Shown piece by piece: positions 1 to 11,275 of a stretch of 64,000 nucleotides of DNA. The stretch is from Catenaria anguillulae PL171 (taxonomy: Eukaryota; Blastocladiomycota; Blastocladiomycetes; Blastocladiales; Catenariaceae), in NCBI GenBank assembly GCA_002102555.1, contig MCFL01000039.1, positions 1-64,000 of the forward strand. Direction: 5' to 3'. The position numbers were made by a program, and so were the translations under genes. Each line of letters begins with the position of its first letter. Position 1 is the first letter of the stretch. The notes below the pieces were generated by a model, which saw only the letters and a program-made list of their open reading frames with translations, was not told the origin of the DNA and did no database searches.

Positions 1-417
1 TCACGACTTGATTTCGCTTGCCGCGACGCATCGCTTTCGGTGAAGTGTTTACGGTGATGGGTTGTCGGACTGAGTATTGACGCCATTTGAATGATATACA
101 ACACTCTCAACGTTTCGTCAGTCAGTATCCAGCGTAGTCGAAAGAGTGCATGCGATCGATCAGGGTCATCGCATTGGTTTGCAAATTGCAACGCCACCTG
201 TCTCACCGATTGGTCTCACGACCGACAAGGCTAAATTTCGATGATGAAAACGACGAAGGCCATACGGTAACAAGCCGATTTGCCCGCATCGATCGTTGCC
301 GATGGCGCAGTTCTGTTGGCGGCATGCCATGGCGAGTCGTGGGCTCCGAAACCTCAAAACACTGTCGACTCCGCCTGGCGGGAGAGAGTGTCGGAGACAA
401 TGGCGTCTTCGTGACCG
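1..417. other. No gene seen
   Basis: Only short overlapping reading frames on both strands, none with recognisable protein character. It probably holds the upstream part of the gene that follows, or an earlier exon of it that I cannot define. Confidence 0.4.
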
Positions 418-1569
418 ATGTATAGCACTTGCTCTGTATACTATGGATGCACCACACCGCCAGACAAGATGACACACGTAATCCACTCGCCGTCGTTCGG
501 AAACCTCGAGTTATTGCACGAGACGAATGTCAAGATCTCCAAGCTTGCTTGCCCCACGTTGCACTTTGCAAAACGGATGGCCATCTTACCCTTTCTCGGA
601 TCAGGGCCCGAGTTGACTCCCGCCGCCAGCGTTTCCGAATCAGACAGCCCGACAAGCGCAGGGGTCGTAGGCCGCCCTGAGGTCTCCCCTCCGCCGTTCC
701 CCGACGGAATCGCCGACATCATGCTCGAGTGTGTTGCCATGCCGCCCCAAAACACCGGCGCCGCTGTTCCGACCAGTCCCCAACCGGCGCAGTCGGACGC
801 CGGCAGCTCAAGGTCGTCAGGGTCTCGCCCCACAAGGCGGCTACCTTCTTCCAGTCGAATTGTCGTCTACGATCGGGTCGACTTTTGGCCAGCAGATGAA
901 GGAAGCTATGATCGTGATCGTGCGGTGAAGCGGCCTCTGATTCTCGATCTGCAACCACCCACAAATCGAAGCCAATCCGTTACCTCCACGGCCGTCGAAC
1001 CTTCTCCGGATCTCTTCGTCTGGTACAGTCCCAACGTCACCATTTCCGCCATCACCATCGGCAACAGCACCGTTCATTCGCAACCTTCCCCTGCCACACC
1101 AGCGCCGCCAGCTGCCATGTGGTCCCTCAGGGGCGACATGGACCCTGTTGGCCTCAGCATCCTTGGCGTTCAATTCGTGCGCGAGCCTGGCAGCGGTGGT
1201 GGTCCTATTCGTGCACTTCAGTTTCTCGTCCACGCCCCACCGCTTCGGCCACTTGTCCGCGATCCCAATGAAAAAGTGGTCACCACGTCCACGTCGGCAT
1301 CCATGTCGGACGACGGAAAAGTCATGTCGCCTCGCGATGCCGCGTGGATTGGCGCCGGATTCATTGCCGCTGTTGTTGTCGCCGTTGCAGTCGTCATGGG
1401 ATTAGCGAGGAGGAGGAGGAGGCGGCGTATGGCGGGATTGGGCAAGTGGCATGCACTGGAAGAGGGGCAACTTGGAGCGGCCGAGGTGGAAGTGAAAGGC
1501 GGTTTGGTAGAGGTCGGGGTTGGTGGTGACGAGGATGAATCACAGGTGCTGCACGCGGAGTTAGCGTAA
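418..1569 (+). CDS. Hypothetical single-pass membrane protein (possibly 3' exon)
   Basis: Open frame of 383 codons. I do not recognise a family. The N-terminal two thirds is rich in Pro, Ser and Thr with several NxS/T sites, suggesting an extracellular region. Near the C-terminus there is one clear hydrophobic segment, beginning AAWIGAGFIAAVVVAVAVV, followed at once by a run of eight arginines and then an acidic tail. That layout predicts a type I membrane protein with a short cytoplasmic tail. The first ATG is not preceded by a signal peptide, so the true start may lie on an upstream exon. The function is unknown. Confidence 0.5.
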   Translation: MYSTCSVYYGCTTPPDKMTHVIHSPSFGNLELLHETNVKISKLACPTLHFAKRMAILPFLGSGPELTPAASVSESDSPTSAGVVGRPEVSPPPFPDGIADIMLECVAMPPQNTGAAVPTSPQPAQSDAGSSRSSGSRPTRRLPSSSRIVVYDRVDFWPADEGSYDRDRAVKRPLILDLQPPTNRSQSVTSTAVEPSPDLFVWYSPNVTISAITIGNSTVHSQPSPATPAPPAAMWSLRGDMDPVGLSILGVQFVREPGSGGGPIRALQFLVHAPPLRPLVRDPNEKVVTTSTSASMSDDGKVMSPRDAAWIGAGFIAAVVVAVAVVMGLARRRRRRRMAGLGKWHALEEGQLGAAEVEVKGGLVEVGVGGDEDESQVLHAELA

Positions 1570-2010
1570 GCTTTGGTAATATCGGAGGAGGCTCAGTCTA
1601 AAAGTGGATTGTTGTATTCAAGTATGAGGTGACTCAACCATACACCTCGTGAACGAACCATACACCTCGAGAACGAATCAGTTCAAGAAGGCGACTCGTC
1701 GAGCGCCCTCGCGCGCCCAGGAACTACATAACTAGCCATGGCACCGCAATGATGTAAAAGGGGTATGACATGCTGCTTTGAGCATTCCGCTCGGCTCCAC
1801 CGCGCGATACTCTTGCGGCTCGGCGACACCGAAACCACCTCACTTTCGTCCATCGGACAGACGCGCCGACATACTTGTTCCTGACCGGCGGTCGACCCCA
1901 CTCATGTCAACTGGATCGAATCCAAGTGCCAAACCATATTTCTCGTCTACTTTACAGGCTTAGGGGCCCTTGCCATGGCAGCTCTATTCGAGCCAACACC
2001 GTTCCCGGAG
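1570..2010. other. Intergenic, no gene seen
   Basis: Convergent 3' flanks of the membrane-protein gene and the bL19m gene. A directly repeated phrase, CCATACACCTCG(T/A)GAACGAA, occurs twice near 1639 and 1659. No coding signal. Confidence 0.4.
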
Positions 2011-2745
2011 TTACATATGCCTCATATGCCTCGGAGGCGGCTCAAACACCGAAACACCGACATGTGCGTGGACGCCAGTCTTGTATATATAACTATAACC
2101 ATTCAAAGGAGTGGAGCAATGTGCCTCGGTCTTGACCAACTCGTCCACGACGCCCCACTTGACCAGCTGCGGGTTCTCCCGCAAAAAGTAGAGCTTGTTG
2201 CGGTTAAAGCTGGCATTGGGCTTGAGCACCTTGATTGCCGTGATCATGGGCGAGTACACCTTGTAGGTTTGCTCAACGCCCGTCTTGAGAACATAGTTGC
2301 GCAGCGTGACACTCGTGTCAATGCCCTTGTGGCGCACGCTGATGACGACGCCCGCAAACGTCACGGGCTTGCCCTTGGTCATGGACGTCAGCGACGTGAT
2401 CTGTACAATGGCGCCCGCACGGATCCGGTTCTTGTTGGCCTTGTCAAACAGGGCCGCTCGGCCGTCCGTGTTGTAGTGGGCAACGTTGGCTTGGTCTTGC
2501 TGAATGCGGACCAGGGTCGACATGGCGGCCGGCCGGGGCCGGGAGGAAAGCAAACTGCTGGTGGGTGAGGATGTTGGCAGTGTGTTGGGAATGGACCCAG
2601 AAACAGAAACAGAAACAGCCGAAAGGCGGGCCGTAATGGGCGCCGAAGCTGGCCGGGTGGTGCGGCCGGCAGTGGTGGCAGCGGCGGAGGATACTGGGCG
2701 GTAGAATGACCGGAACATGTTGCAGAGTGTCATTGAAGTCTTCAT
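2011..2745 (-). CDS. MRPL19: Mitochondrial large-subunit ribosomal protein bL19m
   Basis: About 244 residues from the Met at 2745; a second Met at 2718 also gives a good presequence. The first 80 residues are rich in Ser, Arg and Ala with no acidic residues (MFRSFYRPVSS...), as expected for mitochondrial import. The rest matches the bL19 family: a beta-barrel core with AGAIVQITSL, then FAGVVISVRHKGIDTSVTLR, then the family signature VYSPMITAIKV and NKLYFLREN. It is a structural protein of the mitochondrial ribosome near the subunit interface. A tail of about 30 residues past the usual end is unusual. The frame runs further upstream to 2955, but that part does not look like protein. No frame breaks are seen. 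Confidence 0.9.
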   Translation of the reverse strand: MKTSMTLCNMFRSFYRPVSSAAATTAGRTTRPASAPITARLSAVSVSVSGSIPNTLPTSSPTSSLLSSRPRPAAMSTLVRIQQDQANVAHYNTDGRAALFDKANKNRIRAGAIVQITSLTSMTKGKPVTFAGVVISVRHKGIDTSVTLRNYVLKTGVEQTYKVYSPMITAIKVLKPNASFNRNKLYFLRENPQLVKWGVVDELVKTEAHCSTPLNGYSYIYKTGVHAHVGVSVFEPPPRHMRHM

Positions 2746-3586
2746 TGAGCGCTGCTTCCCGGTGATTTGCGTTGCCAAGTAAATTTGCCATGGCCAGCCT
2801 TGTCTGTCTGTCTCGATGCCAGTGGATCGGAGGGCCGCTTGGCCTTTCCAGCGGGCCTTCGATCGTTCCAGCCTCGGTCGGCCATCACTGGCGCTGACGC
2901 GTTTGTCCATGTTCGCACGAACACCAGACACGAGGCAAGAGCCGACCATGACCATGGCGGGAACTCTTCAAGTCGATGCAAGCAACAAGTATATTGAATC
3001 TCAGAAATAACAGTAAAGGATCAGATAGATTGGCTGCGAGTGCGAGGGTGACGACAAGAGTGAGCGAATGGTAGACAAAAGCAGCGAATCGGTGAGGGAA
3101 AAGAAATGACAGTTGAGGAAAGAGCCTGAAGCCTGCAGTGAGCAATACAGCATCACAATGCAACGAATCAGCCAAGTCTTTGTCACAGATCGGGTCCACA
3201 ACGTCCTCACTCAAAGAAAAACTCAGGTGCCCATCCGGGAACCCTGGCAATGATACAGCAAAGGCGTTTGAAAGCCCTACTGGCATTTCTCCCCGAGTAA
3301 TCAATAATGACTCCTCGGACTGTTATTCATTGGTAGACGGGTGCGGGATCGGTTAGGACATGGCTGAGTCTGCTGCATCGTGTCATCCAGATTGCTCGCT
3401 GCTGCTGATGTGGATTCCAAAAACGGTGGTGGAGCGGCTGGAAGCAAAAGATTTGCGCTGAGAGGTATCTCTTATGCGTACCTGTTCATATGGGTGGTAA
3501 GGGCTGTATTATTTTTTTTGATATGAAAGAGTTCAATTCAATCGACCTGAAATCAGCCAATGCAATGACGATGGGAGCTTTTTCGC
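2746..3586. other. Intergenic, no gene seen
   Basis: 5' flank of the bL19m gene followed by lower-GC sequence. A minus-strand frame at 2885-3304 is hydrophobic but has no supporting context. No RNA gene was recognised. Confidence 0.4.
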
Positions 3587-3926
3587 ACACCGAAATGTGA
3601 CAGCACAACAATAGGCGACGCGTCACCCTCACCGTCATTCAGCTGGTCGGCAACGTCGATTGACCTCAGTATCATGTATTCCTAAGCCCCATTCAACCCC
3701 AAAAATGCGAATTTACACTCGCTGAAACTTTTTTCTCTGGCATTTGCTGTGATTTGCCCCCCATCCTACTTCAACTTCGACCCTTTTTGACGGTTCCCAT
3801 TAACGAAACAAGGCAAGCAGTAAGCGTCGTATCGCAACTGTCATCACCCTCTTGCGCAAACCAATCGTCTATCCGCCATGTCGCTGCCAAGCCTTCAATG
3901 CAAGCCTGATGCCACGCTGGCGACGG
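3587..3926 (+). repeat. Left copy of a perfect 340-bp inverted repeat
   Basis: Reverse-complement identical, base for base as far as I compared line by line, to 6854-7193. It carries the upstream region plus ATG (3878) and first 16-17 codons of the gene at 5867-6902, in the opposite orientation. After 3926 the reading diverges and stops within a few codons, so this copy is a promoter and leader without a gene. Confidence 0.93.
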
Positions 3927-4099
3927 TGCAGGCTGAATCCGTTGGATGAGCTAGAGCCATAGCAACGTCTCACGTGAGCAGAAGATGCAGACCGCCTGGT
4001 AGAGCGGGCCAAGGGCGCGCAAAGCGAGGCGACCCCGGCCCCCGAGCGCTATGCAAATGGGCGGGCAGTGCTTGCGGATGTCGAAACGCCAGGAATGAA

Positions 4100-5030
4100 G
4101 AGTAGACCATGTGCGGAGCTCAATGCATAGAACCCAGTATCACCGGTGCTATGGGCGGCCGCAATATTACGGGCGTAATTAATGTGGCCGGTGATGAGCT
4201 AATGAGCCTGCTGGTGGTTGGATCGATGCCAACTGGATCGGCGACCTGGTCCAAGCGGCCCTGCGGCGGAGTGGCCGGTGGAGTGGCCCTGTGTTGCTCA
4301 GTTGCTTCCCATTTACTCCACTGCATGCACATTGCTCCACTCCAATCCATGCCACGGACTGTGTTACTGTATACGTGGACGCCCGACCTGCCACCACCTG
4401 CTGGCCGAGCGATTACTGTAACGTCTGAATGTTGGAGAGCGCCGCTGCACCTGCAAGGTCGTCGCCAACAATGGCCACGTATACGGCATGGCAACGAGGT
4501 CTTGGAATGCAATGCATTGGAAACAAGTCTGGCAACAATGGATTCGGTAATGTACTGGGCTAGCATGGGACCACTGTCGACCGGAAAAATGGAACAAAGC
4601 CCGTCCCAGCTTGACGAAAACACAACCAGTTGACGTCGTGGAGGTGAAGTGGCAGACGTTCGAGCATGTCGCGAGGTGGCCCGAGCAAATTCGACCTAGG
4701 TGCCGGATTGATTCTAGAGCAGGTCGGCCGGAAGCACTCGGCAAACTCGACCAATGACATGCTCGGGATGTTCATGACGCCAACGAGTGAGTGGTATGCA
4801 CTGACGGGAAATTGCCCAAGTGCGTCCAAATCACTCGATTCCTCCGAGATGCAGCTTGCCGAGCGAAGCGACTTGGCGAACGAGCCGGACTTGCCGGGCG
4901 ATCAAAGCCAGGCAAAGCGCCATTGTGACATTGAAAGAAATATAGGTACGGATCGAACGAAAACGAAGGCGGCTGAGAATGGGGCGCTCCACGGACCTCG
5001 TGCCGAGGCTACATAACGGCAAGCCGGCGC
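4100..5030 (-). CDS. Possible exons of an unrecognised gene
   Basis: Between the two arms of the 340-bp inverted repeat, minus-strand frames at about 4860-4620 and 4623-4400 have protein-like composition (for example ALGQFPVSAYHSLVGVMN and DGLCSIFPVDSGPMLAQYI) and could join through a frame change near 4620. I recognise no family and cannot fix start, stop or splice sites. Competing plus-strand frames exist, so this is a weak call. Confidence 0.2.
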
Positions 5031-5866
5031 GAACAGTGGTGAGCTGTGCTGAAGTTCGGACTAACAATTGTGGTCCAAACTTACCATAGTATCGTTGAAG
5101 TAAGATTGTCGTAGCGAGTCTCAAAGACCCGTCGGAGTAGGGACACACACCAACGTTGTTTGCATGGCTAACAGGCTGCGGGGTAGCCATCAGAAAATAG
5201 CAAAGCGAAACATTTTTACTGGAACCCGTTCGGTGCCTCCGATGGCACAGGACACGTTCGTGAGAGTGCCTGAGTATTTTCTTTGGCTCCGTCGTGTTGT
5301 ACAGTGTTTTGGTTTTGGCCTCCGCGCCTCACTCACAGAGCTGGTGCAAGTTATAGAACATGTATTTGATGATGTACAGCTACGCAGTACCGCTCAAGTA
5401 CCGAGTACTGTCCTCCGCCTGTGGTGACAGCCGTCGTAAAAGTCAGCTGATGATCGCCATGCTCGACCAATTGGTCTGCGGCGAAGAGTTGGATATTCAG
5501 CTCGAACCGAGACATAAACGGACGGATCTGTCTGTTGCTTTGAATTGACCATGGACTCAATGAATGCATGGAGGGAAGGGAGTACATACGCCCTGGAAGG
5601 CTCGCATATTGCCCTGAGTCGTATATGTTGTCCTTCAGCCGAGAGTCCTGCCTGCTGTCACGCGCTTGGGAACAGCGTGATTCGCGAAACGCGTTTGGGC
5701 GACTGACTGCGACACCGTTCCCACACAAAACGTCAAAGTACTTGTAGAATAAATGAATGTGCAAAGTCGAATGCTCAAACATTGAGCATCATGTTCCTCA
5801 TACCTCCTATGTATACTCCTTCCAAGATTCCAACATTTTCCGTCGCTCTCCGCCTAATCGCATTTA

Positions 5867-6902
5867 TCAATCTGCACCAACAAGGGAATCATCTATGTCG
5901 CCATCGTAGCCGTCGTCGCAGCTCATGGATTCCACCGGCCGCGAGTCACGCAATCGCCTGCGCTGCCGCGCTGGCTCCAATGGACACTCGCTCTCAAATA
6001 GGCGGGTGGTCGTTTCAGCTTCTTGAGCAAGTGCATGGTCGGCGACGCGTGGCCGCTTTTCGTGAACTGCGAGTTGAAGAGGAGGCGATTGGACGCCAGA
6101 GTGCGACTTGGTTGTGATGCTGGAGATCATTGCGTGGTTGCGGGATTGACGGTATCCGGCACTCTGTGGCGCGGACCATGCCACGGTCAACTGGCCATTG
6201 GTTGTGGCGACGAACGGGACAGCAACGAAGCGTTTGAAGCGAATGGCTCGGCCCAGTGCTTGCATTTTGATACTTTGTGCTGTGTATCGAGCCACCTCGG
6301 CAAGCTTTTCAGCTGGACCCTCTTGTACAAACATAGCATCGATGACGGAGCCATGCGACATGAGCCTCACATTGAAATCATTTGCAAACTTGCCCGATGG
6401 ACTTGAGGCGGTAGCAATCACAAAGTTCCGCTCGGCGGCGCCATCAACGAAAAGAGTCTCTGCAACGGCTTGGACATATGCCGCAAACATGGGCGACAGC
6501 AGATCGGGAATGTTGAATCCGCCGTCCAACCGAAAGAACGCATCGAGGGCGACATCGAGCAATGCAACACACGCGGTTTGGCTGTTTGAGGACAGGGTGT
6601 CTTGCGCGGTTTCCTCATGGGCGTTTGTGCCGACAAAATCGGCAACAAGGGCCTTAATATCGCGCACTTGTGTCGATACAATAGCGCGGCGGATGGCGAG
6701 AGTAACGTTGAGCAGTATAAGTGGGTCGAATGGCGCTTCCTTTCGAGATTGTGTTTCCTAGAGTGTTTTCACGGCTCGTCAAGGGTCCTACCAGTTTGAC
6801 ATGGTACAGAGACGAACAACAACTCACCGTCAGGCTGGTTTCGATGCCGCCGTCCGTCGCCAGCGTGGCATCAGGCTTGCATTGAAGGCTTGGCAGCGAC
6901 AT
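5867..6902 (-). CDS. Unrecognised 2-exon gene, start region duplicated
   Basis: Exon 1 is 6902-6828 (starts MSLPSLQCKPDATLATDGG). A 70-bp intron with donor GTGAGTT and acceptor TAG follows, then exon 2 at 6757-5867. The phases join cleanly and give about 321 residues. The middle is a mixed alpha/beta-looking domain (FRLDGGFNIPDLLSPMFAAY..., FVIATASSPSGKFANDF...); the C-terminus is polar and acidic with an Arg patch. No signal peptide or membrane span. I do not recognise the family. Its upstream 0.3 kb and first 16-17 codons form the right arm of the 340-bp inverted repeat, and its upstream flank ends exactly at the terminal repeat of the transposon at 7194. Its promoter may therefore have been cut short by that insertion. 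Confidence 0.6.
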
Positions 6903-7193
6903 GGCGGATAGACGATTGGTTTGCGCAAGAGGGTGATGACAGTTGCGATACGACGCTTACTGCTTGCCTTGTTTCGTTAATGGGAACCGTCAAAAAGGGT
7001 CGAAGTTGAAGTAGGATGGGGGGCAAATCACAGCAAATGCCAGAGAAAAAAGTTTCAGCGAGTGTAAATTCGCATTTTTGGGGTTGAATGGGGCTTAGGA
7101 ATACATGATACTGAGGTCAATCGACGTTGCCGACCAGCTGAATGACGGTGAGGGTGACGCGTCGCCTATTGTTGTGCTGTCACATTTCGGTGT
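6854..7193 (-). repeat. Right copy of the 340-bp inverted repeat
   Basis: Contains the first 16-17 codons and upstream region of the 2-exon gene. Its outer end (7193) touches the first base of the transposon terminal repeat (7194) with no spacer. Confidence 0.93.
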
Positions 7194-7214
7194 CACAGTT
7201 AGCCCCTCAGGGGT
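7194..7214 (+). repeat. Left 21-bp terminal inverted repeat
   Basis: CACAGTTAGCCCCTCAGGGG plus T. Contains an internal CCCCTCAGGGG dyad. Exact reverse complement of 18535-18555; identity stops on both sides at this length. Confidence 0.75.
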
Positions 7215-9640
7215 GGGATAGAGATCTTGACCAAAGATCTTGCTGGGATCACGCCGGCTATATGTTGATGGATGCATTCATGACCTTGCGTCACTGTCTG
7301 TATGTTGGCTTCATTGTGCATTGTTTGGACATTAATGCAATCGTATTTGAATCACATTTGTGATCCATGTCAAACCCTTCTTGAGATGTAAAGAGGTCAA
7401 CAGTCTAGATTACTTGGTGATCATGTTGAGGGCCTGGAAGCGATCATGACAATGGTCCGATCAAGACAATGACGAAGGTTGTTTGTGGAAAGCACGCTTT
7501 GGCCGTCCAAGACAATGGGCAAGCCAACGGGTTTGCCTTGGACGCGAGCTTGACTGGACCATTTCTTGGTTCTTGTCTCGACGCATCCAGAGAATCGCTT
7601 TTTAACCATGAAAAGGAAGTGAAATGGATTGCCCGAAGATCCTCATTGGACCATCTGTGAGGCCTTGCTTCAGACATACAGTCAGCCTTCAGTGGGCCAT
7701 CGATACAGCATTTACTGAAACTCAACCAATCTTGGTTGCGCTGTTCCCAGTATCTTGCGAAGGGCATCGCCGTGGTGGCTGAAAGAGCTAATGCAAGGTC
7801 AATTCAAGGTAGGATCTAAGCGCAATATGAAGGTTATGACGTAGGCCAACTTAAGGTGCTCTTTAGGCTGAATCAATGTCGAACTGGAACCTATCAGGCA
7901 ATCTTTCCCAGGGACCGCAAAATGCCGGTTTCCAGGTCCGGGTGTGCATCGAGACAAGAACAAAAACACCAGGGTTAAACAAACGCCCAGAAACAAACAA
8001 TGCAAAGCATGCAAGTGAAAACAAGACGGAGGAACATCAGTAAGGGACATGAGAACAAGAATCAAGTGTAAAATTGTCACCACAATACCACGATGCGCCA
8101 GGTATCTTGGCACAATCAAACACTTCCGTCATGAAGGCATCCAGGCTTGACACAACCACTCCTCAGTGCTCAGTATCGGCGGCCAACGGCAACAAGACAG
8201 TTAAGGCCTCGCTTGCAGTCGGGCAAGGCTCAAGCGTCAAAAACAGGCCCAGCTTGAACACGACAGTCGCAAGCATTCCAAGCGGCCTTGGTTCTTGGTT
8301 CTAGGAGACTTGGCCGCGGAGACAAGCGTGATCTAACCAGGGTGATTGGCTTACGATCAGGAAATGATGAGCCAAAGGAGAAGATAAGCTAGGAGGGCCA
8401 AAAGCCGGCGGTGAGACCAGGTGGTACGAACCTCGATGAGGAATGAATCAAGCATGGTGGATGGGGATTGAGGACGGATGAGAGAGACAAGACCATGAGA
8501 TCTATGAAGCCATTGAAAGAAGAGGTCTAGTGAGTGACGACGCTTTTGCCTTGAGCACCGGGTGAGCGATACCATACCAGGGACACCGACAAGTTTCTGG
8601 CCGTCAAAGAATGTCTGCTGAGGTTGGATGCGAAGTGAGACTTTGAAAAGCGACGTCATTAAGTTATTAGTCAAAATCCGCGAGCGTACATGCAAGTCGG
8701 GTTTGGGCGTTACAGAAGGTAGATGTCGGGTATTGCATGGTTGAGCAGCCAAGATTCGTTAGCCGAGTTTATCAAGGGAATCCAATTCAGAATCCAATAC
8801 AATGCGAGAATGTGCAGAGAAAGCGGACGGCCGCGTGAATCATGTCTTGGAAAGAACGTGGGATGAGTCGTTGACTGTGAAGCATACTTTTCGTGGAATG
8901 TTGGACTGCGTGGGCGTCAGTGCGAGGGCGAGCGATTTTATGGGTCATGACGTTGGGGGGAGGTGGGCAATGTGGAATGGTGGAGGGGGCGATTGAGAGG
9001 GCACGGCGTCACTTGAATGCTTATTGTTGGATCTGTCGTCTCGCCGTGTCAGTGGGACTTGGGTGTCGTACGAGATGGTGGGCGGGGTGGCGGCATGCAT
9101 TAGGTTGGTGCAGGAAAGGTAAAGGGAAGTTGAGAAGCTGTGTCTTAATTGAAAACATGACTATGTAGAAGTGGAGGCGATGCAGCGGGGGAGGTGAGCG
9201 GTATTTGAATGGGCGGCCCACCGCCCCAATCCCTCGCGCGTGTTGACTCGATCGGGTCAGACCGGCATGAAAGTGAGTCCTTTCAACGCGTTTCTGAGAC
9301 AGATCCAAGTCTGCAAATGATGACGAGCGGATGCATTTCGATATCGATTCAACAAGAAACTGCACGACATGTATGCATGATGGAGAGCAGGTGTGGGTGT
9401 GGTGCGAGTACTGAATACAAATGAAAATATCAACAAAGGGTGGTCGGAAACAAGAAAGGAGAATCGGGGAAAGCACACCGCCGAAAACCACCAAGAGAAT
9501 GTCTGAATCACAACAAAGACAAGAACAGAAGGAAATACGTGGCCAAAAAGAGGCCACAGAACACACACTTGGCTGCTACACAGCCACCAAACATGTCGGG
9601 CCGAGCAGCACGGCCACCAATCAGCCATGTACAAGTTCAT
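7215..9640. other. Left subterminal region of the putative element, no gene seen
   Basis: No recognisable coding sequence. Short motifs resembling those near the right end recur, for example TCCGATCAAGACAAT at 7456-7470, two mismatches from the right-end motif. A minus-strand frame at 8357-8752 has some protein-like character but no family signature. Confidence 0.4.
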
Positions 9641-11275
9641 TCAAGGTGCCGCCGCCAATCCCCTGTCGTCTTCGTCCATCTCATCCTCACGGCCACGGCC
9701 ACGGCCTGCACCGGTACCGCCACGGCCACCAGCACGTCGTGCACCGACGTCACGGCCCCCCGCGCCGCCAAAGCCAAACATTACCTCCATCAATCGATCT
9801 TGGACATCATCGCGTGGAACCGCACGTTGCCTGCGTCCATCGCCTTGACCATGGCCACGGTGCTCCTGCTCGTCCTCCTCGTGGTCATTTCCTTGCGTTT
9901 CTTGACGGGGATGGTCTGGGAACGGCCACGGGAGCTCGCGGTCAAAGTGTACAAACGAAAACTGGAATTCTTGAATTGCGGCATCAAACGACGGGTCAAC
10001 GACCCATTCTTGGGCCTCGCGGCGTGTCCCACGGCACTTCTTAATGTACGAATCCTTGTCTTGAATCAGTTCGTCGAATCGAAAAAATGCCTCAAGGGCC
10101 CTGCAATTTACAGATAACCATGTGGTCAATGTACACTCGTAGCAAACACAATACTCACAAGCAACGAAAACAAGCGTACGGGATGACATTTGGGTCGTCA
10201 CTAAGTGAAAAGCGGGCGATGACCGATATCAAGTCCCACCCTTGCTGCAATTTCTTGCCCTCGACTGGTTCCGGTAGTTCCTTGAGGTTGACCCGGTATC
10301 GATGCGAGTACAGCGTCCGCTATAGAAGTGACACAAAAAAGTGAGTCCATCGCCTCTACATCACATATACATAATGGCGCGTAGATTACGGACCAAAGCG
10401 GCCACACGAGCAATGAACGCGTGGTTGGCGGCTGTTGGGATCCACCCGAAATGATTGATGGCGGATTGGAGCGAAACGTTTTCCGGAATCTGTATGTGTG
10501 GCAAAGAACCAAGAGACCGGGTAGGAGACCATCAGAGAGCGAAAAAAGGGATACTCGAGTGCAAGCGAACCTTGGCGGGAAAGTTGGTCTTGAAGTTACC
10601 TGACGTAAACTTGGTCGTAATCATGACAATCAACGCATCCATGGCGTTGTCATTCTGGGCATCTTCATCGAACACGACGTCGCGAGTTTGCACGAGCCAA
10701 TCCTTTGCGTCGAGAAACGATTGCAGTGAAAATTCGGTCCGTGACGGACTCATGATCTCCTTTTCAAGCTCCCGGTCGAGCTTTTTCTATTGCATCACAA
10801 GATCGTGAGAGCGGCTTAGTGAATCTGGTGTGTCGCAGTTCTGGCATGGGGAGCGTACCCAGGCACCGGCCGGCGGGGCGTAGTCCTTCTTTGGAACTAT
10901 CACCTTGCTTTTCATCATCACTGCAATGCTCGAGAGCATGTTGCGGTTTTCAAGACCGACCTTGAATAGAGCGAGACGCTGGCCCGCCGGAGACAGCTGT
11001 ACAGGCACGATGAAAGCAAAGGACAAGATCAGTGAAAGAGGGAGGGTTTTCAAAGGCAAAACACAACGTACGTCAGCAAATGCGTCCATTTCTTGAAACA
11101 TTTCTTCGGACAGCCCGTCGTCTAAAAGGATCTGGTTTACCTCCCGCACGGACTTCGCGTCCTTCCCAGCGACCATGTTGGCCACAAAGCGCACAAGATC
11201 GGCAAGCGCCGGTACCGGAGGTGGAGGCGGAGGCGAAGGCGAGCGGCGGTTCATATCATGGTCTGAGTCGGGCAT
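9641..11275 (-). CDS. Intact 6-exon gene of unknown function inside the element
   Basis: Exons 11275-11072, 10996-10859, 10786-10571, 10489-10394, 10319-10159 and 10100-9641 have GT..AG junctions and phases that all agree, giving 424 residues with no frame break. The N-terminus has a Pro run, then a predicted all-helical region (ADLVRFVANMVAGKDAKSVR, LSPAGQRLALFKVGLENRN). A second part (SAINHFGWIPTAANHAF, CLALEAFFRFDELIQDKDS) follows. The C-terminus is charged and ends in Gly/Arg-rich RGG-like repeats, often seen in RNA-binding proteins. I do not recognise the family. It lies between the left terminal repeat and the transposase on the same strand as the transposase. It could be captured host cargo, an element gene, or a host gene if the element boundaries are wrong. 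Confidence 0.65.

Noticed and set aside
4109-4633. 174-codon plus-strand frame
   Set aside because: Overlaps an equally long minus-strand frame; no signature on the plus strand.
3587-7193. Mutator-like element with 340-bp terminal repeats
   Set aside because: No 9-bp target duplication at the outer ends (CTTTTTCGC versus CACAGTTAG), no Mutator transposase inside, and the repeat arms contain a gene start and promoter.
9440-10117. Plus-strand frame with a hydrophobic stretch (TMATVLLLVLLVVISL)
   Set aside because: Lies opposite the last exon of the 6-exon minus-strand gene, which has six agreeing exon phases; the hydrophobic look comes from the antisense of acidic/His-rich codons.
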